Shown here: piece after piece, positions 32,927 through 44,166 of the stretch
Layout: every line of letters begins with the position of its first letter
Numbering within the stretch: the stretch's first letter is position 1
NCBI GenBank assembly: GCA_003856375.1
Contig: CP034120.1
Location: forward strand, 1,798,001 to 1,862,000
Direction of reading: 5' to 3'
Length of the DNA stretch: 64,000 nt
Source: Glaciecola amylolytica
GTDB taxonomy: Bacteria > Bacteroidota > Bacteroidia > Flavobacteriales_D > Crocinitomicaceae
Translations under genes and position numbers: made by a program
The notes under the pieces: model-generated
Told to the model about the DNA's origin: nothing
Database searches by the model: none
Seen by the model: the letters and a program-made list of their open reading frames with translations, nothing else

Positions 32927-32943
32927 AAGAAATATTCAGAATA

Positions 32944-33564
32944 TTATTTACCTCTGGAAGATCCTGTTTTAGGAGCAGCCACTTTTTTAGCGCTTGTTGT
33001 TTTTGCACTTGCTTTCGGAGCAGCCATTTTATCCGTTTTCTTAACGGTTGTTGCTGTTGTTTTCTTTGCAGCAGGAGCTTTTTTCTCTTTTGCAGGAGCT
33101 GCTTCAGCATCGTCTTTTTTAGCACTTGCTTTAGCTGTTTTCTTTTCTTTCGGAGCCTCAACTTCTTCTGTTGCTTCTTCTTCAAGCACCAAAGCTCCGG
33201 CTTTCAACAATAAGTTATACCATTGAAAGATCTTCTTAATGTCAGAAGCGTAAACACGTTCCTGATCGAAATTAGGCAAAACTTCCAACAAGTAACCTTT
33301 TAGCTTACTTTGATCCTCTTTGTGAGAAATCGTTTCTTTACCGCTTTCCTTTTCAAAAATCGAAATGAAAATTTCTTTTAACGGTTTATCTTCATCATAG
33401 GTGTAGATAGAAATGTCATCCAAAGCAGAAATTCTGTCGGAAGCATACGCAGGAACGCGTTTTTTATCTTCCAATGATTCTACGATGATGTTGTTTTTAC
33501 CTTGTGCCAAAACTCTATAAAGTCCTGCTTTCCCTGAAATAGCAATGATACCTGTTAAATTCAT
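32944..33564 (-). CDS. DUF5606 protein with Lys/Ala-rich histone-like tail
   Basis: 206 aa. Residues 1-125 are the DUF5606 domain (MNLTGIIAISGKAGLYRVLAQG, VESLEDKKRVPAYASDRIS, FDQERVYASDIKKIFQWYNLLL), a small beta-rich domain found in Bacteroidota. From about 130 an acidic stretch (LEEEATEEVEAPKE) gives way to about 70 residues of K/A/P repeats (KKTAKASAKKDD, KKAPAAKKTTATT), like histone H1 tails. This suggests nucleic-acid binding or ribosome association, but that is inference. A TATTTTTG -7 element (33584-33591, minus) is 19 nt upstream. Confidence 0.85.
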   Translation of the reverse strand: MNLTGIIAISGKAGLYRVLAQGKNNIIVESLEDKKRVPAYASDRISALDDISIYTYDEDKPLKEIFISIFEKESGKETISHKEDQSKLKGYLLEVLPNFDQERVYASDIKKIFQWYNLLLKAGALVLEEEATEEVEAPKEKKTAKASAKKDDAEAAPAKEKKAPAAKKTTATTVKKTDKMAAPKASAKTTSAKKVAAPKTGSSRGK

Positions 33565-33583
33565 TCGATTAATTTATTTGAGC

Positions 33584-33591
33584 CAAAAATA
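33584..33591 (-). promoter_or_regulatory. -7 promoter element of the DUF5606 gene
   Basis: TATTTTTG on the minus strand, 19 nt before the start codon. Confidence 0.6.
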
Positions 33592-33601
33592 CAGTTTCTT
33601 T

Positions 33602-36187
33602 TTAATTCCTCACAATTTTCACCTGAAAGTATTGAACATCCGTGTGAATAATTAAATAGTAAGTACCTGATTCAAGCTCAGAAACAGAAAATTCGTGCTT
33701 GCCGTCTGAAATTGTTTTCACTGTTCTTCCCTGAACATCAAGCACCTGAACATCGCTGACCGGGATAGAAGTGTCAATGGTTACATTTCCCTGAGTCGGA
33801 TTCGGATAAACGTGAATTTGATTCGCTAGTTCTTCAATTCCCAAAGACGGATTGTATGGTTGCGAAAAGACTTCACAGCCATCCGTACTTGTTCTCGACA
33901 CCGTAAAGAAAGAAGAAGAGGGAAGTGTGATTGTATAATTCGCATTGGTTGCTCCCGGAATTGCCACACCGTTTTCATACCATTGCAAACTCGGGTATGG
34001 ATCAGTAGAAAGCAAGGTTCCGTTTACGTAAATAACCGGAGCGGGTGGAGCAGAGGCTGCTAAAACAGTAATTGTATCTGAGAAAGAAATACATCCGTTC
34101 TGATCATAAGCCATGAAATAAACATCTCCGGAAGCAGTTAATGCGGAATTATAGGTCGTATCACCATTCATCCAGCGGATATCGTAATTCGGAATAGATG
34201 CTGTAGAAACTGCACTGTCGCCCGGACAAAAGAATGTATCCGCAGTAATTGTATTGGTGAAATTGGATTGCTGCATCATATTCAAAGCATGGATTTTTCC
34301 GTAACCATAAGCATTGTTCGGAATTGTTCCGGTGAAGGCATCTGTAAATGCAGTAGAACGAATCGCATCCAAAAAGCTCTGGTAATTTCCTTTGCTGCAT
34401 TTTTGCAGGTAAAGTGCAGCAATTCCAGCTACAACAGGAGAAGCCATCGATGTTCCGCCGTTTCGCACATGCAATCCGTCGATCGACATAGAAGCGTTGT
34501 ATCCCGGATCATTCAACAACCAAAAAGGACCTGCGCTCAAAGAAACATCTCCACAGGCTACGACATCCGGTTTAATATGTCCGTGTCTTGTTGGTCCTTT
34601 TGCCGAAGCGGGAGTCAACTGACCAACTGCCGTATAATTCGGTGGATTCGGCAAATATGTATTCCCGTTTTTATCAACGTGGCTGTATCGATTCCGGATA
34701 TTTCCTACGGTAACCACTTTTGGTGAGCAGTTCCAGGAAGAAACAATCGTTTGAAGTGAATCCGGCATATTGTAATGTTGAATATTCGGATAAACCGCCG
34801 TTGTTGGAAGCCCTGTTGTTACCATGTCATTCAAGGAAATAAAAGCAGAACCGCTCCATGCATCGTATTTTCCGCTTCCTTTTGTTTTAAGGGCATACAA
34901 ATAACTTACAGAATCGACATGATTCAGATAAAACTCCAGATGTAAATTCGGGCCGATGATTTCCGGATAGATTTCCATTGTCGCAATCCGGTTGCCGGCA
35001 TTCCATAAAGTATCGCGAATCACAGTTCCAATACCTGTGTTTGCTGTTCTGTAAATCGTTTGTGCGCGTTCCTGAAAAGTTCCGCTTCCCAAATTTGCTG
35101 CCCAGGCATAATCCCAGGTTGCATCTGTTAAACTGGTCCATAGATCCAGATAAACCGTATTTGGCCCCAACTGACTTGAGGGATTTGGTTTTACCCAAAC
35201 AAAAGAAGTATCCGAATCAACATCTCCGTGAACGTGGTATTTCCCCCACGAACCTGAGTTTCCGGCTGCACAGACAATGATTCGTCCATCTTTTTCATCC
35301 AGTAAATTATCCATCAAAACAGCTGCCGGGTCTGTTCCGTCGTGACTTCCCAAATAAGAACCAACCGAAAGATTCACAACGGCCGGCAAGCCTAATGCTT
35401 CTGCTTTTTTGAAGACAAAATCACAGGCGTCAGCTACTGTTAAAGTCCAGTTCGGCAGATTGAAATTGGTTTCAATCACAATGATTTTAGCATCGGGAGC
35501 CATTCCTTTTTCCTGTCCGTTTGCCAATCCGTTTGAAACTCCGGCTCCTGTTACGGAAGTTCCGTGGGCAGAAGCTTCTTCCATACTGCCGCAATTTCCA
35601 GACTGAATATCGTTTGCATCCCACACTTGTCCGTATCCGTATGGTTGCGGAGTACGAACAGCATCAAAAGGCAATGTGTGATCCCAATAATAAAGAACAC
35701 GCGTATTTCCATTTGCATCGATGAAATCCGGATGATTGTAATCCAATCCCTGATCAACAAAAGCAACAATCACATCTTTTCCTGTAAATGGTGTTTGCAA
35801 GCCAACTCCCTGATGAACCGGTTTTACAAAATGCTTTACTAAAGTAGAATCATTCAGTGCTTTCGGAAGCGAAAATTCCAGATAGAATGATTGAATGATC
35901 TTCGAATTCATAGCTTCCTGAATCCAAACGGGCTGTGCCTGAATATAAATCCATTCACGGGTAACTTGTTTTACGGAAATTTCCTTTGTTGCTAATAACC
36001 GGTCCAGATTGCCTGAATTTGTCACGGCAAATGCCATTGAAACATGTGGTTGTTCTTCTAAGAGCTTCTTGAATTTGAAATTATCTGTCTGGGCAAAACC
36101 GCTTATTGAATTGATCAAAATTAATCCTGCTATCAGTAATATTTTTTTTACCTTCACCGCTTGTTGTCGTAGTTTTCCTATGAACAT
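33602..36187 (-). CDS. Subtilisin-like S8 peptidase secreted by T9SS
   Basis: 861 aa. Signal peptide (KKILLIAGLILINSISGFAQ). Subtilase triad: D145 (VAFVDQGLDYNHPDF), H208 (SAHGTSVTGAG) and S580 (GGTSMASPVVAG), with oxyanion N310 (AAGNSGS). A 200-residue beta-rich insert (about 320-530) separates the Asn and Ser blocks. The last 75 residues (HVYPNPTQGNVTIDTSI ... GTYYLIIHTDVQYFQVKIV) are a type A T9SS sorting domain, so it is exported and probably surface-anchored or released. Monocistronic; divergent from another S8 gene. Confidence 0.95.
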   Translation of the reverse strand: MFIGKLRQQAVKVKKILLIAGLILINSISGFAQTDNFKFKKLLEEQPHVSMAFAVTNSGNLDRLLATKEISVKQVTREWIYIQAQPVWIQEAMNSKIIQSFYLEFSLPKALNDSTLVKHFVKPVHQGVGLQTPFTGKDVIVAFVDQGLDYNHPDFIDANGNTRVLYYWDHTLPFDAVRTPQPYGYGQVWDANDIQSGNCGSMEEASAHGTSVTGAGVSNGLANGQEKGMAPDAKIIVIETNFNLPNWTLTVADACDFVFKKAEALGLPAVVNLSVGSYLGSHDGTDPAAVLMDNLLDEKDGRIIVCAAGNSGSWGKYHVHGDVDSDTSFVWVKPNPSSQLGPNTVYLDLWTSLTDATWDYAWAANLGSGTFQERAQTIYRTANTGIGTVIRDTLWNAGNRIATMEIYPEIIGPNLHLEFYLNHVDSVSYLYALKTKGSGKYDAWSGSAFISLNDMVTTGLPTTAVYPNIQHYNMPDSLQTIVSSWNCSPKVVTVGNIRNRYSHVDKNGNTYLPNPPNYTAVGQLTPASAKGPTRHGHIKPDVVACGDVSLSAGPFWLLNDPGYNASMSIDGLHVRNGGTSMASPVVAGIAALYLQKCSKGNYQSFLDAIRSTAFTDAFTGTIPNNAYGYGKIHALNMMQQSNFTNTITADTFFCPGDSAVSTASIPNYDIRWMNGDTTYNSALTASGDVYFMAYDQNGCISFSDTITVLAASAPPAPVIYVNGTLLSTDPYPSLQWYENGVAIPGATNANYTITLPSSSFFTVSRTSTDGCEVFSQPYNPSLGIEELANQIHVYPNPTQGNVTIDTSIPVSDVQVLDVQGRTVKTISDGKHEFSVSELESGTYYLIIHTDVQYFQVKIVRN

Positions 36188-36288
36188 TTTTTTAAACCTT
36201 TAATAAAGTATGATAACAATTATCTTACGCAAATTAAGATATTTGTTTAAATGGAAGTGTATTCCGCTCAAAAAAAGAACTTATAGAC

Positions 36289-37863
36289 ATGAAGAAAAGA
36301 ATTGTCACGTTGTCATTTGCCTTATTTTCTGTTGGTGTAATGAATTTTATCTACGGTCAGAAAGTAGAAGAGATAAAAAACTGGTATAACGGAGCTACAC
36401 CAGGAATGAACACTGAAAAGGCTTATTCTGCATTGAAAAAGCAAAAATCCACAACTGTAGTAGTTGCTGTGATTGACTCTGGTATCGATGTAGAACATAA
36501 AGATTTACAAGGGAAAATCTGGACAAACGAAGATGAGATTCCAAACAATGGAATTGATGATGATAAAAACGGTTATATCGATGATGTTCACGGTTGGAAT
36601 TTCCTTGGAAGTCCGAACGGAGAAAACCAAAACTATGCGCGTTTAGAGAAAACAAGAATCTGTGCAGAATTACATGCACGATTCAAAGGTAAATCCGAAT
36701 CGGATATTTCCAGTGCCGACAAAGCTGATTATGCGAAGTACAAAGAATTGTTCAAAGCGATCGAAGACGAGCGCAATCAAAACATTCAGGCATTGGAGCA
36801 ATATACACAGTTGGAGCAAATGCTTCCGGTGCTTAAAGCGAAATTGATTGAGAAATTAGGACCAAACTTCACAGAAGAAGATGTTCAGAAAATGAAGCCT
36901 GAATCTCAACAAGACATGCAATTGAAGCAAATCGGTGTTTATATTGCAAACGGTCAATTGACAGAAGAGAATATCCAGGAAGCTTTGGAACACTTCAAGT
37001 CAAGCGCAGAATACCAATTAAACATGGATTACAACGATCGTCAGTTTATCGGAGATAATCCGGATGATTTCAATGACGTTCAATACGGTAATAACGATGT
37101 AGAAGGACCAGAAGCACTTCACGGAACTCACGTTGGTGGAATTATCGGAGCAGTAAGAATGAACGAATTAGGCGGTGACGGAGTTGCTGAAAATGTAAAA
37201 CTAATGTCTTTGCGTGCTGTGCCAAATGGTGATGAGCAGGATAAAGATGTTGCTTTGGCTATTCGCTACGCAGTTGATAACGGAGCTTCTGTTATTAATA
37301 TGTCTTTCGGAAAAGCTTATTCAAAACACCAGAAAGAAGTGTATGACGCAATGGCTTATGCAGATTCAAAAGGTGTTTTATTGATTCACGCTGCAGGAAA
37401 TGACGGAGTGAACCTGGATGAGAATCCAAACTTCCCTACAAATGAATACTCTTTCCAGACAAAACCTTTGGATATGTATTTGTGTATCGGAGCTTCTACA
37501 AGAGACAAGAAAAAATTGGCTGCTGATTTCTCAAACTTCAGCTCCCGTCAGGTAAACGTTTTTGCGCCTGGTTTCGAAATTTACAACACGATTCCTCAAA
37601 GCGACTATAAAATTCTTCAGGGAACTTCTATGGCTGCACCGATGGTTTCAGGAGTAGCGGCTTTGTTGAAGTCTTACTTCCCGACATTGTCTATGAAAGA
37701 GATCAAAGACATCATGTTGGCTTCCGCGAAACAATACAAAGGAACAATGATTCCTTCTCCGGGAACAGCAGAATCTGTAGATTTTGGAAAACTGTCAACA
37801 ACAGGAGCTGTGATCGATGTAGCGGCTGCAGTAAAAATGTGTCAGGCTAAAGTGAAAAAATAA
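36289..37863 (+). CDS. Subtilisin-like S8 peptidase with a long insertion between Asp and His
   Basis: 524 aa with a signal peptide. Catalytic D63 (VAVIDSGIDVEHKDL), H278 (LHGTHVGGIIGA) and S447 (GTSMAAPMVSG), with AAGND for the oxyanion Asn. The Asp-His distance (215 residues) is far above the usual 35-60, owing to a Gln/Lys/Glu-rich helical insertion at about 120-250 after NNGIDDDKNGYIDDVHGWNF. There is no T9SS domain, so it is likely periplasmic. Divergent from the T9SS-type S8 gene at 33602. Confidence 0.93.
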   Translation: MKKRIVTLSFALFSVGVMNFIYGQKVEEIKNWYNGATPGMNTEKAYSALKKQKSTTVVVAVIDSGIDVEHKDLQGKIWTNEDEIPNNGIDDDKNGYIDDVHGWNFLGSPNGENQNYARLEKTRICAELHARFKGKSESDISSADKADYAKYKELFKAIEDERNQNIQALEQYTQLEQMLPVLKAKLIEKLGPNFTEEDVQKMKPESQQDMQLKQIGVYIANGQLTEENIQEALEHFKSSAEYQLNMDYNDRQFIGDNPDDFNDVQYGNNDVEGPEALHGTHVGGIIGAVRMNELGGDGVAENVKLMSLRAVPNGDEQDKDVALAIRYAVDNGASVINMSFGKAYSKHQKEVYDAMAYADSKGVLLIHAAGNDGVNLDENPNFPTNEYSFQTKPLDMYLCIGASTRDKKKLAADFSNFSSRQVNVFAPGFEIYNTIPQSDYKILQGTSMAAPMVSGVAALLKSYFPTLSMKEIKDIMLASAKQYKGTMIPSPGTAESVDFGKLSTTGAVIDVAAAVKMCQAKVKK

Positions 37864-37883
37864 TTTTCAAATCTTGTATATTT

Positions 37884-37920
37884 AATACCGTCTTGGCTAA
37901 ACCGGGACGGTATTTTTTTT
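37884..37920 (+). terminator. Terminator after the second S8 peptidase gene
   Basis: AATACCGTC (37884-37892) pairs with GACGGTATT (37906-37914), followed by a run of T. The next gene starts 4 nt beyond it, so its transcript must begin close by or read through. Confidence 0.82.
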
Positions 37921-37924
37921 GCCT

Positions 37925-38401
37925 ATGAAAACAACAAAACTATTTTTCGTGTTACTAACCGGATTTTTGATTGTCTCCGGATTTACGTTTCAAAAACCTA
38001 CAGAAACAGAAAACATCGATTCTCTAATCGATAATTGGCACAAAGCCGCAGCGGAAGGAAACTATGCAAACTACTTCGGTTTGATGGCTGATAATTTCAT
38101 TTTTATGGGAACCGACCCAACTGAAAGATGGAACAAGGAAGCATTCGGTGCGTTCTGTAAACCGTACTTCGATCAGGGAAAAGGATGGGACTTCCGGAAA
38201 ATCGAACGGCATATTGAAATTTCCAAAGATGGAAAGATCGCATGGTTTGACGAAAAGATCGATACCTGGATGAAAGATTGCAGAGGAAGTGGTGTATTGG
38301 TGAAAGTGGGGAAGGATTGGAAATTGGTTCAGTATAACCTGGCTGTATTAATCGAAAACGACAAAATTCAGGATTTTATTAAGCTGAGAGACGCAAAGTA
38401 A
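37925..38401 (+). CDS. Exported SnoaL/NTF2-like protein
   Basis: 159 aa from ATG 37925 (a TTG at 37919 is in frame but unlikely). Signal peptide MKTTKLFFVLLTGFLIVSGF. The body (IDSLIDNWHKAAAEGNYANYFGLMADNFIFMGTDPTERWNKEAF, then GKIAWFDEKIDTWMK and LVQYNLAVLI) is the cone-shaped SnoaL/NTF2-like fold. Ligand or reaction unknown. Just after the S8 terminator, possibly by read-through. Confidence 0.8.
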   Translation: MKTTKLFFVLLTGFLIVSGFTFQKPTETENIDSLIDNWHKAAAEGNYANYFGLMADNFIFMGTDPTERWNKEAFGAFCKPYFDQGKGWDFRKIERHIEISKDGKIAWFDEKIDTWMKDCRGSGVLVKVGKDWKLVQYNLAVLIENDKIQDFIKLRDAK

Positions 38402-38543
38402 AATAATGACATCGCCTGTTTGTCCGAGTTTCGAATGAGATTCGAAGACAGCAGGCTTGCTGTTTACTTTTCACAATAATAGTTAATGACTAGTAAGCTT
38501 GGTATAGGTTTTGTAACTTATTTGGTAGTTAAAAATACCAGAT
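38402..38543. other. Intergenic region with two small hairpins
   Basis: TCGAAT-GAG-ATTCGA (38431-38445) and ACAGCA-GGCT-TGCTGT (38448-38463) lie back to back and are followed by TTTACTTTT, which suggests a terminator for the SnoaL-like gene. Upstream of 38544 the -7 region is TATAGGTTTTG, one base away from consensus. Confidence 0.5.
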
Positions 38544-39797
38544 ATGAAAAAGTTGATTTTTTTAGGGTTGATCATGTTGGCGGTGCCGGCATTCAACACA
38601 TTCGCGCAGGACAATGACAGTACCGGAATGCCTGGAGACAACTTTGATTTACAGGGAGCTCTCCAACTCTTTAAACAATCTTCCACACTGGAAGAATTTG
38701 AAAAAAAACTCAATACCGAATCCAATGCGGTAAACAACCTGGATTTGAATGGAGATAACGCTATTGATTACATCCGTGTAGTCGATAAAAAAGAAGGCGA
38801 CAATCATGCCATCTTGCTTCAAATTCCTGTAAACAGCAAAGAATCTCAGGACGTTGCTGCGATCGTTATTGAAAAACGATCCAATTCCGAAGCTCAGTTA
38901 CAAATTATCGGAAACGAAACTTTATATGGTGAAGAAAAGATTATGGAGCCGGTTGAAGAACGGGCTGTCAAACAATCAGGACCTTCCAATTATACAGCAC
39001 CTGCAACTTTCGTTTTTGTGAACGTTTGGGGCTGGCCTTGTGTTCAGTACATTTACGACCCATGGTACGATCCGTGGTATTCACCCTATTATTGGGATTA
39101 TTACCCTTCCTGGTGGAGACCATGGAGACCACTTTACTGGCATGTGTATTACCAACGTGTTTATCATTATCACGGCTGGTGTCATTACACCAATGTTTAC
39201 CATGTTCCTTACGCACATAATATCTACAAAAACAATCATTCCAACAGTGCTTACGTGAAAGGCAGATATGAGCCACAACGCACAGCTTACAAAAACAGGG
39301 CAGTGACGGGCCGATCTTCTGCAAACGTATCAAACGGTAGAGTAACACAACCAAACAAAGCCGGAACAACCAATACAGAAGCGAAGCCTCTTGGAAGAAC
39401 TGACGGAATGAAAACAGGAACAACGCGTCCGACGACAGTAAATCCTGCGGAAAGAACTCCGGTAAATAGAGAACAAGCTGCTCCGAGACCGGTCAATCCA
39501 AACAACGGAGGAACCATTAACAATGGTGGGAGAACAAACGACGGAAATATACGAACCGCAGATCCTGCCAGAAGAACTCCTGCTCCGGTTACGACTCCAC
39601 AACAACGACCTGCAGAACGGGTTCCGCGTGTGGAGCCGCAGCCAAGGCCGGTACAGCAACAACAACGAAATCCTGTCCGCGTTCAGCCTCAACCGCAACA
39701 AAGACAACCTGCTCCGGTGATCAGACAGACAACTCCAAACAGAGAGGTCCGACCTGCGAACGGAGGCGGTGGCGGTGGAAGAATCCAGAGAAGATAA
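38544..39797 (+). CDS. Exported low-complexity protein: Trp/Tyr/His-rich core with Pro/Gln/Arg-rich tail
   Basis: 417 aa, signal peptide ending NTFAQ. Residues 25-140 form a globular acidic domain (FEKKLNTESNAVNNLDLNGDNAIDYIRV, EF-hand-like spacing but not a confirmed EF hand). Residues about 150-235 are extraordinarily aromatic (Trp/Tyr/His/Pro) and look like a membrane- or cell-wall-associated segment. The tail, from about 250, is Gly/Asn/Thr- then Pro/Gln/Arg-rich and ends GGGGGGRIQRR. I recognise no function; a surface structural or metal-binding protein is possible. Confidence 0.75.
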   Translation: MKKLIFLGLIMLAVPAFNTFAQDNDSTGMPGDNFDLQGALQLFKQSSTLEEFEKKLNTESNAVNNLDLNGDNAIDYIRVVDKKEGDNHAILLQIPVNSKESQDVAAIVIEKRSNSEAQLQIIGNETLYGEEKIMEPVEERAVKQSGPSNYTAPATFVFVNVWGWPCVQYIYDPWYDPWYSPYYWDYYPSWWRPWRPLYWHVYYQRVYHYHGWCHYTNVYHVPYAHNIYKNNHSNSAYVKGRYEPQRTAYKNRAVTGRSSANVSNGRVTQPNKAGTTNTEAKPLGRTDGMKTGTTRPTTVNPAERTPVNREQAAPRPVNPNNGGTINNGGRTNDGNIRTADPARRTPAPVTTPQQRPAERVPRVEPQPRPVQQQQRNPVRVQPQPQQRQPAPVIRQTTPNREVRPANGGGGGGRIQRR

Positions 39798-39819
39798 ACC
39801 CACAATATTGACACAAACA

Positions 39820-39854
39820 AAAACGCCCCGACAATTAAATGCCGGGGCGTTTTT
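39820..39854 (+). terminator. Terminator after the Trp/Tyr-rich protein gene (CGGGGCG type)
   Basis: AAAACGCCCCG (39820-39830) pairs with CGGGGCGTTTT (39843-39853) and runs into T-rich sequence. Confidence 0.88.
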
Positions 39855-39870
39855 GATAGACTTGTATTTT

Positions 39871-39911
39871 AAATCAAAAAAGCGAGACTCTTAATCTCGC
39901 TTTTTTGATTT
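39871..39911 (-). terminator. Terminator of yidC
   Basis: AAATCAAAAAAGCGAGA (39871-39887) pairs perfectly with 39895-39911, and the far arm reaches the yidC stop codon. It is 17 bp with a 7-nt loop and reads in the minus direction. Confidence 0.85.
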
Positions 39912-41872
39912 TATTTCTTTTTAGCCTTATTCTTTGCCTGCTCTTGTTGCTGACGTTGTAAATCGTCTAAGCGCTGCATGAAACTTGACTTTTTCTTAGG
40001 AGCCGCGCCGCCTTTTTTATTAGCGGAATTTGTTTGTGCTTCTGCCATTTTAGCTTTCAACTTCTCTTCATCCACAAAGAATTTCTTGATCACAAACATC
40101 AGGATGATCGTCATCAAAGTAGAGATGAAGTAATAATAACTCAAACCTGAAGAGTAGTTGTTGAAGAAGAAAATCATCATAATAGGGAACATATACATGA
40201 TAATTTTCATGTTCGGCATTCCCGGCTGTTGCTGCTGCGTCATGTTTGACGAGTTCAAGTGCGTGTAAGCCAATGTGGTTACAGCCATTAAAAGCGTAAA
40301 CAAGGAAATGTGGTTACCATACAATGGAATATACGTTCCGAAATCCCAGATTGAATCGAATGAAGATAAATCTTCCGCCCAAAGGAATCCGCGTTGTCTC
40401 AAGGTAAATGTAGCAGGGAAGAAACGGAATACCGCCAATAGAATCGGCATCTGGAAGAGCATCGGAACACAACCTGCAAGCGGTGAAGCCCCGGAAGCGC
40501 GATACAAAGCCATCATATCCATTTGCTTTTTCATTGCATCTTCCTTGTTCGGATATTTCCCGTTGATCTCATCAATTTGTGGTTTCAGGATCTTCATTTT
40601 AGCTGAAGAAACGAACATTTTCCATTGAACCGGCATCAAAACCAATTTCAAAATGATAGTCAATAACAAGATTGCAATCCCGGCGTTCATTCCAAAGCTC
40701 ATAAAGAACTCAAATACCGGTTGAACAGCATACAAGTTGATCCAGCGGAATACTCCCCAACCAAGATTCAGGATATCGTCATAATCATTATTGTATGAAG
40801 CTAAAGTATTGTAATCATTCGGTCCGAAATACCAGCTGAAGCTTACTTGTCCGTCTTTTACGGATTGAAGTCCCAGGTTCAATTTCGAATGATACTTACG
40901 GATGTGTGTAAAGTACTGATCAGAACCTTCCTTGTAGTTTACAGACGTGAATTTTGTTCCGTTCTTTTTGAAACCGTTGTCAGCATCCAAAATAGAGGAG
41001 AAGTAACTTTGTTTGTAAGCCACCCATTTCATATCCGTTTCAGCAACTTCATACGCATCAGCAACTTCACTGTTCCAGTCTAGTTTTCCGTCTGCAGATT
41101 CGTAACAAATAGTGGAAACTTTTCTCTGCTCGGAAAGCAATCTTTCGGAACGAAGCATTTCCATTTGCCAATCCAGCAATACCGAATTCGGCAATACTTT
41201 TCCGGACAAATCTTTGAATGCGATCGTGTATCCTAAATCGTATCCGCCTTTTAAAGTATACGTGTATTCAATAGAACCGTCTGCTACATCGTGTCTGAAA
41301 ACAACTTTATGCTTTGATTTCGTAACGACTTCAAACGCTTTGTTTCCGGTTGCATATTTTTTACCGTCAACATTGAAGATCAGCTGATTCTTTTGATCAC
41401 CGTCCTTAAACAAGTAAAGCGGAGTGATTTTACCATCATTTTTGGCAAAATTCATATACGATTCGTATTCTTTCAACTGTACTGCCGAAACAACTCCACC
41501 TTTCGTAGAGAAATCAACAATCAGCTTTTCAGATTCCAAGCGAATAATTTCTCCTTTTGCAATGACATTGGAAGGTACTTTAACACGAGGAGCGATTGCT
41601 GTATCCTGCTTTGTTTTTTGATTGATGAAAACCAAACGACCTTTCTCGTCTTTGATCTGCTTTCCTTCTTTGTCTTTTTTTGCAATAAGAACCGGCTTGT
41701 CCTTGTTTGCTTTCTCAAGCGAATCAGCGTCTTTCTTTGCTTGTTGAGCTAATTCTTTTTGTTCTTTCTCTTTTGCTGCCTTAACCTCTTTTTCACTTGG
41801 CTGGCTCATGTATGTGAACACTACCAATAAGGCACCAATAAGCGTAAGACCAATAACTGTATTCCTATCCAT
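39911..41872 (-). CDS. yidC: Membrane protein insertase YidC
   Basis: 653 aa. N-terminal TM (VIGLTLIGALLVVFTYMS), a Lys/Asp-rich region, a periplasmic beta domain (about 90-370), then the conserved insertase core: MNAGIAILLLTIILKLVLMPVQWKMFVSSAKMKIL, GCVPMLFQMPILLAVFRFFP and further helices, ending in a basic tail. It inserts and folds inner-membrane proteins with or without SecYEG. It lies downstream of pyrG on the same strand across a 246-nt repeat-bearing gap. Confidence 0.96.
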   Translation of the reverse strand: MDRNTVIGLTLIGALLVVFTYMSQPSEKEVKAAKEKEQKELAQQAKKDADSLEKANKDKPVLIAKKDKEGKQIKDEKGRLVFINQKTKQDTAIAPRVKVPSNVIAKGEIIRLESEKLIVDFSTKGGVVSAVQLKEYESYMNFAKNDGKITPLYLFKDGDQKNQLIFNVDGKKYATGNKAFEVVTKSKHKVVFRHDVADGSIEYTYTLKGGYDLGYTIAFKDLSGKVLPNSVLLDWQMEMLRSERLLSEQRKVSTICYESADGKLDWNSEVADAYEVAETDMKWVAYKQSYFSSILDADNGFKKNGTKFTSVNYKEGSDQYFTHIRKYHSKLNLGLQSVKDGQVSFSWYFGPNDYNTLASYNNDYDDILNLGWGVFRWINLYAVQPVFEFFMSFGMNAGIAILLLTIILKLVLMPVQWKMFVSSAKMKILKPQIDEINGKYPNKEDAMKKQMDMMALYRASGASPLAGCVPMLFQMPILLAVFRFFPATFTLRQRGFLWAEDLSSFDSIWDFGTYIPLYGNHISLFTLLMAVTTLAYTHLNSSNMTQQQQPGMPNMKIIMYMFPIMMIFFFNNYSSGLSYYYFISTLMTIILMFVIKKFFVDEEKLKAKMAEAQTNSANKKGGAAPKKKSSFMQRLDDLQRQQQEQAKNKAKKK

Positions 41873-41890
41873 TCGTGTTTGTTATTTAGT

Positions 41891-42118
41891 GAAAGCGCTG
41901 CTTTCTCTTATTTTTTTAACCTTTCATTATCATCCGTAGCAGCAAATCTGTTCTCATGACTGTACTACGGTTTGTCATTTATCACTCAGCTTTCGCTGAT
42001 CTCTGTTCATCTCCGCTTTGCAATACTCATGACTGCACTAACGTTTGTCTTCTTATCGAAAGCAGTGCTTTCTCTTATTCATTAGCTCATTATCCGCTAC
42101 CGCGGATATGTTTTTCGA
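41891..42118. repeat. Cluster of palindromic intergenic repeats between pyrG and yidC
   Basis: Two hairpins of one type, GAAAGC-GCT-GCTTTC (41891-41905) and GAAAGC-AGT-GCTTTC (42058-42072), are each followed by TCTTATT. Two copies of a 24-nt motif (starting CTCATGACTG and ending GTTTGTC) occur at 41953-41976 and 42026-42049. TCAGCTTTCGCTGA (about 41985) and ATCCGCTACCGCGGAT (about 42092) are further palindromes. The 41953-42004 part matches the repeat at 19377-19429 in reverse complement. Confidence 0.65.
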
Positions 42119-44166
<2,048 letters not shown>

